From contig CAMIGX010000007.1 of NCBI GenBank assembly GCA_946221385.1, positions 62,001 through 126,000 on the forward strand: 64,000 nt of DNA, in the 5' to 3' direction. Source of the stretch: an uncultured Propionimicrobium sp. Lineage in GTDB: Bacteria > Actinomycetota > Actinomycetes > Propionibacteriales > Propionibacteriaceae. Below the pieces are notes generated by a model that ran no database searches, was not told where the DNA came from, and saw only the letters and a list, made by a program, of their open reading frames with translations. Position numbers and translations under genes: made by a program. The number at the start of each line of letters is the position of its first letter. The first letter of the stretch is position 1. Shown here piece after piece: positions 59,721 to 64,000 of this stretch.

Positions 59721-62563
59721 CCCAACCCCACCACGACCGGGCAACCGACAATCAGACCACCGCCAGCGAGAGAAGCACCGTGACTACTGCCCCCAAGAAG
59801 AAGCTCATCGAGGTCTCGTTGCCGCTTGAGGCGATCAATGCTGAAGCGTCGCGCGAGAAGTCGATCCGGCACGGGCACCCTTCGACGCTGCACCTGTACT
59901 GGGCGCGCCGGCCGCTCGCGGCTGCGCGTGCTGTCTTGTTCGCGCAGCTCGTGGATGATCCGTCGTCTCGGCCTGAAGAGTTTCCCACCGTCGAAGCACA
60001 AGACGCTGAGCGTGCAAGGCTGCATGCGCTACTTGAGAAGCTCGTCGTGTGGGAGAACAGCAACGACGAGAAGCTGCTCGCGCAGGCGCGAGATGAGATC
60101 CGCAAGAGCAACAACGGCGAGCTGCCTGCTGTGCTTGACCCGTTCGCGGGTGGCGGTGCGATTCCACTTGAAGCGCAGCGCCTGGGCCTTGAAGCCCACG
60201 CCAGCGACCTGAACCCGCTGGCAGTGCTCATCAATAAGGCGCTCATCGAGATACCGCCGAAGTTTGCAAGCATGCCACCGGTCTTCCCAGTGGCGGCGAG
60301 TTCGAACATGACCGGATGGGATCGCGCCGAAGGTCTCGCCGAAGATGTTCGGCGGTATGGCACCTGGATGCGTGACGAGGCCGAACGGAGAATCGGCCAC
60401 CTCTACCCGAAGGTGAAGGCTGAGGGCGGCACTGAACACACGGTCATCGCGTGGATCTGGGCCCGCACTGTGAAGAGCCCCAACCCCGCAAACCCGATCG
60501 AGGTACCACTCGTGCGCTCGTGGTGGCTGAGCAAGAAGAAGGGCAAGGAAGCCTGGGTACACGCGTCAGTGGTGGACGGCGAAGTGCACTACGAGGTGCG
60601 CCACGACACAAATGGGCCCACGGGCGACGAGGACGGCACGGTCGGACGGCAAGGCGGCATAGCTATCAGTGATGGCACGCCGATGTCCCTGAACTACATC
60701 CGGGAACAGGGCCGTGCCGGGAAAATGGGTGTGCAGCTCATTGCTGTGGTTGGCGAGGCATCAAGAGGACGCGTGTATGTGTCGCCGACACCTGAGCATG
60801 TTCAGCTGGCAGCAGTTACAAAACCTCTCGACGTCCCTGAGGGAGATTTGCCGAAGAACCCGAGAGACTTCAAGACACCGAACTACGGTTTGACCACTTG
60901 GGCGGACCTGTTTACGAATCGGCAGTTGGTGGCGCTCACCACGCTCAGCGACCTCGTCGCAGAAGCCCGCGAGAAGGCGCTCGCGGACGCACTGGCTGCC
61001 GGCCTCCCGCACAGCGACCGCCTCGAAAACGGCGGCACCGGCGCCGAAGCCTACGCAGACGCCATTGCCACCTACCTCGCCCTGGCAGTCAGTAGAACTT
61101 CCGACTACTCGTCAAGTCTTTGCAGTTGGCACAACACTGGCGAGAAAATGCGAAATGTGTTTGGAAGGCAAGCAATTCCGATGGTTTGGGATTTTGCCGA
61201 AAGCAATCCGTTGTCAAATTCCTCGGGAAATTTTCGCGGACAAGTGGCATGGATCACTAAAGCCATTATGCACACGCCTGCTGCGCCTTCTGCTTCCGCC
61301 GGGCAAGCTGATGCTTCGACGCGCAATTACAGTGGGTTAACTGTCTCAACTGATCCGCCTTACTATGACAATATTGGCTACTCTGACCTTTCAGATTTCT
61401 TCTACGTCTGGCTCAGAAGGTCGTTGCGGCTGGTGCAATCAAACGCTGTGGGTACTATGCTCACGCCGAAGGCTGAGGAACTTGTTGCAAATCCATATCG
61501 CCATGGTGGCAAAACAGGTGCCGAGAAATTCTTCATCGACGGATTTAACTCCGTTTTTGCACGTATTCGGGCCGGAGCTAATCCCCATGTGCCACTCACT
61601 GTGTACTACGCATACAAGCAGCAGGACACGCGCGATGCGGGGACTGCATCCACCGGCTGGCACACGCTCCTAGACGGGTTGATCGACTCGGGGTGGGAGA
61701 TTACCGCAACGTGGCCGATGCGCACCGAGGGGAAAGTTCGCTTAATTTCATCCGGCACCAACGCTCTCGCATCCTCCATCGTGCTCGCGTGCCGTCCGCG
61801 ACCCACGGACGCTGCCGCCACAACACGCCGCTCGTTCGTCGCGGCGCTCAAGTCCGAACTGCCCGAGGCGTTGCGGACGCTCATGCAGGGTGCGATCGCG
61901 CCAGTAGACCTCGCCCAGGCGGCGATCGGCCCTGGCATCTCAGTGTTCTCTCGCTACTCCAGGGTGCGTGAGGCAGACGGCTCCGATATGAGTGTGAAAG
62001 ATGCGCTCCTCCTCATCAATGCGACACTTGACGAGGTGCTCGGAGAGCAGGAGTCTGATTTCGATCCGGACACCCGGTTTGCGGTGAAGTGGTATCGGCA
62101 GTACGGCTGGGGCCAGGAGAACTCAGGAATCGCGGATCAACTCGCACGGTCTTCGGATACGTCGATTGGGGCACTTGAGCGCGGCGGCATCTTCGAGGCG
62201 AAGGGTGGCAAGGCACGCCTGCTCCCGCCTGTCCAGCTCGAAGGAGCTTGGGATGCGGCAGCCGACGAGCGGGTGAGCGTCTGGGAGGCGACGGTTCGTC
62301 TCGCGGCCGTGATGGCGAAGGATGGTGCAGACAAGGTGGCTGAGTTGCTGCCGTCGGTGCAGACGCGTGTGAACCTGGATGCGGTGAAGGAGTTGGGCTT
62401 CCTGCTGTTCCACGAGGCCGAGAAGAAGAAGGACACGAAGGACGCGATCCTGTTCAACGGGCTGGTGAGTGCCTGGGGTGACGTGAACGAGCAGGCACGC
62501 AAGTACGCCTCAACGCCGCGCTCATCGCAGCAAGAGTTCGACTTCGACGAGGACGAAGATTAG
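59717..62563 (+). CDS. DUF1156-type DNA methyltransferase
   Basis: 948-aa putative adenine-specific DNA methylase. The DUF1156 N-terminus is LIEVSLPLEAINAEASREKS followed by HPSTLHLYWARRPLAAARA. The SAM-binding motif is DPFAGGGAIPLEAQRLG (about 140), and the catalytic DPPYYDNIGYSDLSDFFYVW is near residue 543. The ATG overlaps the helicase stop (ATGA). A region around 61090-61760 drops to 43-47% GC in hand-counted lines while 62281-62340 is 67%; this patch includes the catalytic motif. It probably marks host DNA or acts as part of the restriction complex. No cognate stand-alone restriction gene of classical type is seen. Confidence 0.88.
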   Translation: MTQPHHDRATDNQTTASERSTVTTAPKKKLIEVSLPLEAINAEASREKSIRHGHPSTLHLYWARRPLAAARAVLFAQLVDDPSSRPEEFPTVEAQDAERARLHALLEKLVVWENSNDEKLLAQARDEIRKSNNGELPAVLDPFAGGGAIPLEAQRLGLEAHASDLNPLAVLINKALIEIPPKFASMPPVFPVAASSNMTGWDRAEGLAEDVRRYGTWMRDEAERRIGHLYPKVKAEGGTEHTVIAWIWARTVKSPNPANPIEVPLVRSWWLSKKKGKEAWVHASVVDGEVHYEVRHDTNGPTGDEDGTVGRQGGIAISDGTPMSLNYIREQGRAGKMGVQLIAVVGEASRGRVYVSPTPEHVQLAAVTKPLDVPEGDLPKNPRDFKTPNYGLTTWADLFTNRQLVALTTLSDLVAEAREKALADALAAGLPHSDRLENGGTGAEAYADAIATYLALAVSRTSDYSSSLCSWHNTGEKMRNVFGRQAIPMVWDFAESNPLSNSSGNFRGQVAWITKAIMHTPAAPSASAGQADASTRNYSGLTVSTDPPYYDNIGYSDLSDFFYVWLRRSLRLVQSNAVGTMLTPKAEELVANPYRHGGKTGAEKFFIDGFNSVFARIRAGANPHVPLTVYYAYKQQDTRDAGTASTGWHTLLDGLIDSGWEITATWPMRTEGKVRLISSGTNALASSIVLACRPRPTDAAATTRRSFVAALKSELPEALRTLMQGAIAPVDLAQAAIGPGISVFSRYSRVREADGSDMSVKDALLLINATLDEVLGEQESDFDPDTRFAVKWYRQYGWGQENSGIADQLARSSDTSIGALERGGIFEAKGGKARLLPPVQLEGAWDAAADERVSVWEATVRLAAVMAKDGADKVAELLPSVQTRVNLDAVKELGFLLFHEAEKKKDTKDAILFNGLVSAWGDVNEQARKYASTPRSSQQEFDFDEDED

Positions 62564-62566
62564 CTC

Positions 62567-63679
62567 ATGTCTGGCGGTCGAGATCGAGCCCAGAGCGGTG
62601 ACGCAGCGACGCGCCGCGCTGACCTGACTCCGTTCCGTGCTTTCGCGGAGTCGGTCAGCGCCGAGGGCGGCGAACTCGTCGAGCAAGTAACGGCTCTGAT
62701 CGACCAGGCGCAGGCGTTCGCGGCGGCGCAGGTGAACGCGACCTTGACGCTGCGGAACTGGTACATCGGTCGCTTGATCGACGTGGCGGTGCTGCGCGAG
62801 GGGCGCGCTGGACACGACCAGGAACTTGTTGCATCACTGGCGCAACAACTGACCTCACGGTACGGCCGAGGATACGACCGGACGAACCTGTATCGGATGG
62901 TGCGGTTCTCTCAGCAGTTCACCGAGCCCGAACTTGTTGCGTCACTGGCGCAACAAGTCAGTTGGACCCACTTCCGCGAGCTGCTTCCGCTCGCAACCGA
63001 CGACGCACGAGCCTTCTACGTGAAGGAGATCATCGACCGTAACCTCAGCGTCCGTGACCTGCGCCACGCCATCTCCCGCAAGGCGTTCGAGCGCCGTGAG
63101 ATCGCTGACTCGCAGATTCCCGAGGGCTCGGCAGTCCCGCTGGATGCCTTCCGCGACCCGGTGCTGCTGGACATGCTCGGGCTGGCCGACACCTTCTTGG
63201 AGCGCGACCTCGAAGCGGCTCTGCGCCACGACATGGAGACGTTCCTGTTGGAGGTCGGTCGCGGGTGGGCGTTCGTCGAACGCCAGAAGCGCATGATCTT
63301 CGACGGAGACGACTACTACCTCGACCTGTTGTTCTACTCCCGTCCCCTGCGTCGGCTGATCGCGGTGGAGTTGAAGGTCGGCAAGTTCAAGCCGAGCTAC
63401 CAGGGGCAGATGAACTTCTACCTGAAGTGGCTGGACAGGCACGAACGCCAGGCAGACGAGAATCCGCCCATTGGCCTCATCCTGTGTACCGAGGCGAGCC
63501 GTGACCAGATCGAGCTGCTCGAACTGCACAAGGACGGGATCGTGGTCGCCGAATACTGGACGACCCTGCCTCCGAAGGCGGAGCTCCAGGCCCGTATTCA
63601 GGCAGTCTACCGGGAGGCACAGGAGCGGATTGCGCGGAGGCAGCTCACCGCAGCGGCGGAAGAAGACGTTGATGGGTAG
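62567..63679 (+). CDS. DUF1016/YhcG-family PD-(D/E)XK nuclease
   Basis: 370-aa protein. The DUF1016 N-terminal helical domain (about 40-165) shows LRNWYIGRLIDVAVLREGRA, RYGRGYDRTNLYRMVRFSQQ and SWTHFRELLPL. The C-terminal nuclease domain (about 195-345) shows DDYYLDLLFYSRPLRRLIAV followed by ELKVGKFKPSYQGQMNFYL, giving the D-x(n)-ExK active site. It starts 3 bases after the methyltransferase stop, so it is co-translated with it. YhcG proteins occur as accessory nucleases near restriction systems. It also contains an internal 27-base repeat described separately. Confidence 0.92.
   Translation: MSGGRDRAQSGDAATRRADLTPFRAFAESVSAEGGELVEQVTALIDQAQAFAAAQVNATLTLRNWYIGRLIDVAVLREGRAGHDQELVASLAQQLTSRYGRGYDRTNLYRMVRFSQQFTEPELVASLAQQVSWTHFRELLPLATDDARAFYVKEIIDRNLSVRDLRHAISRKAFERREIADSQIPEGSAVPLDAFRDPVLLDMLGLADTFLERDLEAALRHDMETFLLEVGRGWAFVERQKRMIFDGDDYYLDLLFYSRPLRRLIAVELKVGKFKPSYQGQMNFYLKWLDRHERQADENPPIGLILCTEASRDQIELLELHKDGIVVAEYWTTLPPKAELQARIQAVYREAQERIARRQLTAAAEEDVDG
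62822..62956. repeat. In-frame 27-base direct repeat inside the YhcG gene
   Basis: 62822-62848 and 62930-62956 share 26 of 27 bases, 108 bases (36 codons) apart. Both encode ELVASLAQQ. Each copy contains TTGTTGC and GCAACAA, an inverted repeat that can fold on its own. The protein family has a weak internal similarity here, but near-identity at DNA level is unexpected. Confidence 0.8.
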
Positions 63680-63740
63680 GGATTGGCGGGCGCTGGATGC
63701 AGCCTCGTCGGCAGTAAGTAGTGGGTTCTAGGAGACAACG

Positions 63741-64000
63741 ATGGCGATGAACAACCGAGATCGAGTGGGCAAGGCGTTCGACCTGCTCTCCGAGGGGCTC
63801 CTGGACGAGGTCGATGAGGTCATGACGCGGGTCTACAAGACCCCCGACTGGCCAGCCGCGTGGGCGAAGGACGACGCCCAGCGTCGGGGCGGTCCTCCGC
63901 GAACATACACGAAGCATGACGTGCAGGTACAGCTTCGCGCCATCACCGAGCAGGGCCATCACTTCAAGGACGTGCTCTCCCGTGCGCAGCAGGGCTTCGC
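63741..64000 (+). CDS. Swt1-type HEPN N-terminus, probable DUF499 ATPase, cut by window edge
   Basis: 86 codons are visible from ATG 63741 (GGAG 7 bases upstream): NNRDRVGKAFDLLSEGLLDE, VDEVMTRVYKTPDW, KHDVQVQLRAITEQGHHF, then open at the edge. The NRxRVGxAFxLLxEGL start is that of Swt1-HEPN domains, which are typically found at the N-terminus of DUF499 AAA+ ATPases in defence loci. That, with the DUF1156 partner upstream, suggests a large ATPase continuing beyond the window. A 61-base gap after the nuclease gene keeps it in the same operon. Confidence 0.65.
   Translation, partial: MAMNNRDRVGKAFDLLSEGLLDEVDEVMTRVYKTPDWPAAWAKDDAQRRGGPPRTYTKHDVQVQLRAITEQGHHFKDVLSRAQQGF

Noticed and set aside
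59717..62563. Calling the locus class 1 DISARM outright, with the DUF1156 protein as DrmMI
   Set aside because: DrmA, DrmB and DrmC are not visible, and DUF1156 methylases are a different family from the one I know for DrmMI; only a DISARM-related link is supported.

Overview
The window looks like a moderately GC-rich actinobacterial chromosome, most plausibly from Propionibacteriales or a near relative. This rests on actinobacterial-type families (DUF3097, DUF4192, DUF5709, a FolP2-type DHPS homologue, a DUF177 protein), many GTG/TTG starts, and the gene order hemW-hrcA-dnaJ-rsmE ... phoH-ybeY-corC-era-leuA ... recO-uppS.

Layout. (1) 1-5.2 kb: a leftward galactonate-type sugar-acid operon (binding protein, two ABC permeases, dgoD) with a divergent GntR/FCD regulator; the shared intergenic region holds a readable promoter and palindromic operator. 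(2) 5.2-7.9 kb: DUF177 protein, unknown lipoprotein, coaD, rsmD. (3) 8.0-11.1 kb: a sugar isomerase and two Gfo/Idh/MocA oxidoreductases as a catabolic operon, with a 30-bp imperfect palindrome upstream. (4) 11.2-14.2 kb: znuA-znuC-znuB-zur zinc operon behind a Zur-type operator that overlaps a probably leaderless start. (5) 14.2-25.2 kb: a PIN/Phd toxin-antitoxin pair, recO, a Gfo/Idh-DUF6807 fusion gene, uppS, folP2-like, leuA with a leucine-rich leader and attenuator, era, corC-like, ybeY, phoH. (6) 25.6-31.5 kb: an accessory block with a type III restriction-modification system, a DUF5709 gene and a RelBE pair, lying within the usual phoH-rsmE neighbourhood. (7) 31.5-46.2 kb: tgt, a metallophosphoesterase, rsmE, dnaJ, hrcA with a CIRCE element, an inositol-monophosphatase-family gene, thpR, DUF3097, hemW, lepA, an L,D-transpeptidase, rpsT and holA. 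(8) 46.2-54.7 kb: comEC, comEA, a CRISPR-like three-unit relic, leuS, DUF4192 and a membrane protein.

(9) 54.8-64.0 kb: a genomic island abutting tRNA-Ala(GGC). It starts with a decayed large serine recombinase and a TetR pseudogene carrying an amber codon, followed by an excisionase-like HTH gene and a tightly packed operon: SNF2-type helicase with a DUF3883 C-terminus, DUF1156 DNA methyltransferase, DUF1016/YhcG PD-(D/E)XK nuclease, and a Swt1-HEPN N-terminus (probable DUF499 ATPase) cut by the window edge. This is the best candidate for an incompletely described anti-phage system. It is clearly more GC-rich than the host backbone, apart from a low-GC patch inside the methyltransferase gene.

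All calls come from reading the sequence; no database search was run.
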